In this document: in pieces, positions 5,101 through 6,000 of the stretch
How the letters are laid out: the number at the start of each line of letters is the position of its first letter
Position numbering within the stretch: the first letter of the stretch is position 1
NCBI GenBank assembly: GCA_030673735.1
Contig: DAOVIK010000113.1
Coordinates: 1 to 6,000, forward strand
Direction of reading: 5' to 3'
Source of the DNA: Anaerolineae bacterium
Lineage (GTDB): Bacteria; Chloroflexota; Anaerolineae; Anaerolineales; E44-bin32
DNA: 6,000 bases
The notes under the pieces: model-generated
Told to the model about the DNA's origin: nothing
The model's database searches: none
What the model saw: only the letters and a program-made list of their open reading frames with translations
Translations under genes and position numbers: made by a program

Positions 5101-5646
5101 TCATTGGCCCAAGAATCGACGTGGAAGATCGAGGATTTTGCGCAACAATCGCTTGCCAAAGCTGAGGCGTGAAGTGCCTTCCAAACCGGATTGCATTGAG
5201 GTTATGGCCTCGAGGGGCTGACCTCTCTTAAGCTGGAGACGTGAGAGTGCGGCAAGGGTTTCAGCTCGAGCGTCTTCAGCCCCAGCCTTCTCGAGCAGCT
5301 GAGCTGCGTGGCGATAAGCTTCTTCGGCTTCGGTTGCATCGCCACACGCTTCACGCGCGGAGGCGAGATTTCCATAGGCTTGCGCCGCACGTAGCTCATC
5401 ACCGTGGGCCAAGAAGACGTCCCAGGTTCTCTCGACGGCAGCCAGTGCTTCCTTAGGGCGCTTATCTTGAAGCAGGACGACGCACAGATTGTTCGCCATT
5501 TCAGCGGCCTTCGCTTCTTTATCCTCGAGGTTGTAGGCCGCTTGAGCTTCGCGGAATCGGTTAGCGGCGACCGCCCATTGACCGCTCTGGTAGGATTTCA
5601 TTCCTTGTTGCTCGAGGTCTTTTGCTGAATGTGAGGTTTTATTCAA
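5101..5646 (-). CDS. TPR-repeat protein, TTG start overlapping upstream stop
   Basis: All-helical scaffold of 181 residues, likely cytoplasmic, with no recognisable enzyme domain. TPR-like helix pairs lie at about 11-38 (SYQSGQWAVAANRFREAQAAY), 47-80 (ANNLCVVLLQDKRPKEALAA), 85-118 (YGNLASAREACGDATEAEEA) and 128-155 (LAALSRLQLKRGQPLEAI). The C-terminus (about 163-181) is basic and hydrophobic (FGKRLLRKILDLPRRFLGQ), possibly a membrane- or partner-binding tail. The start chosen is TTG at 5646, which overlaps the upstream regulator's stop as TTGA; a GAGGG tract lies about 11 nt upstream. The first ATG, at residue 16 (5601), would cut into the first repeat helix. TPR proteins bind other proteins; the most natural partner here is the adjacent XRE protein, but that is inference from position. 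Confidence 0.85.
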   Translation of the reverse strand: MNKTSHSAKDLEQQGMKSYQSGQWAVAANRFREAQAAYNLEDKEAKAAEMANNLCVVLLQDKRPKEALAAVERTWDVFLAHGDELRAAQAYGNLASAREACGDATEAEEAYRHAAQLLEKAGAEDARAETLAALSRLQLKRGQPLEAITSMQSGLEGTSRLSFGKRLLRKILDLPRRFLGQ

Positions 5647-6000
5647 GGTGTGATTTCCCTCAATCCCTCAGCCACAGCCTGCAGTCTTTCCAAGGGAAGC
5701 TCGCTCAGGCGCTTAGCCAGTTTCAAATATGGAAGGCTGGCGGGTTGGGTAAGGAACTGGCGCATTTCGGGGGTCATCTCAAGGGCTAGATCAAACATAC
5801 GCTGGCAGGCTGCCCACTCACCCACCGGGCCCTCGGTCTCGAAGTAATCCTCGATGCTGCGTTCAAGAGCGTTGACAATGGCCTCCAATTCTGGGATGGG
5901 AATGGTCCTCTCACCGCGTTCGTAGGCCGATATGCGGCTGGGAGGCAGGCCGACGTCGTTGGCAAGCTCGGGGATCGTCTTGCCGGCTTCCTTGCGGTGA
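5643..6000 (-). CDS. XRE-family helix-turn-helix regulator, N-terminus cut by window edge
   Basis: DNA-binding transcription factor; the frame is open through the right edge, so the first helix or more is missing. The visible 119 residues begin inside the HTH domain: RKEAGKTIPELANDVGLPPS is the first part, followed by RISAYERGERTIPIPELEAI, the standard recognition helix and end of an HTH_3 domain. The remainder, to the stop at 5643, is a helical region (IEDYF, then PVGEWAACQRMFDLALEMTPEMRQFL) ending in SLPYLKLAKRLSELPLERL, probably for dimerisation or ligand sensing. A TTG at 5888 could be taken as a start, but that would discard the HTH, so it is rejected. It overlaps the TPR gene by 4 nt and is likely first, or early, in the XRE-TPR-GNAT operon. 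Its target site is not identifiable because its own promoter lies outside the window. Confidence 0.88.
   Translation of the reverse strand, partial: HRKEAGKTIPELANDVGLPPSRISAYERGERTIPIPELEAIVNALERSIEDYFETEGPVGEWAACQRMFDLALEMTPEMRQFLTQPASLPYLKLAKRLSELPLERLQAVAEGLREITP

Noticed and set aside
5643..5888. Short version of the regulator starting at TTG 5888
   Set aside because: The frame continues upstream through a clear helix-turn-helix domain to the window edge, so this start would remove the DNA-binding part.

Overview
The window carries eight protein-coding genes in a compact, moderately GC-rich bacterial layout. The gene set is a PduO-type cobalamin adenosyltransferase with an unusual N-terminal motif, a DUF554 membrane protein, a membrane-anchored DsbA-like protein, a lone slipin, and an XRE/TPR/GNAT cluster. 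This set, plus an N-terminally anchored thioredoxin-fold protein instead of a free periplasmic one, suggests a monoderm-like bacterium. My best guess is Chloroflexota (Anaerolineae type). That placement is inference from family resemblance, not from any marker gene.

Left block (1-1892): a ComEA-like DNA-uptake protein reads leftwards off the window edge. Divergent from it is a two-gene operon of cobalamin adenosyltransferase and DUF554 protein, joined by an ATGA overlap. The short divergent spacer holds two interleaved promoter-like sequences, each with a perfect TATAAT box. The rightward one places its transcription start at the ATG of the adenosyltransferase, so that mRNA looks leaderless. 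The leftward one gives comEA a leader of about 32 nt with a Shine-Dalgarno sequence.

Middle (1893-2377): a 485-bp spacer between convergent genes contains no convincing gene. It holds a cluster of perfect or near-perfect palindromes, including one built from runs of C and G. This is the least explained part of the window.

Right block: a DsbA-like oxidoreductase (leftwards, 2378-3103) and a slipin (rightwards, 3328-4128) diverge from a 224-bp spacer. An extended -10 promoter and a strong ribosome binding site serve the slipin, which ends at a good intrinsic terminator. Convergent with it is a leftward cluster: an XRE-type regulator (cut by the right edge), a TPR protein starting with TTG inside the regulator's stop codon (TTGA overlap), and a tandem GNAT acetyltransferase.

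Most genes are recognisable families. I do not see a clear new multi-gene system. The best leads are the interleaved divergent promoters with a leaderless transcript, the palindrome cluster, and the altered ATP-binding motif of the adenosyltransferase.
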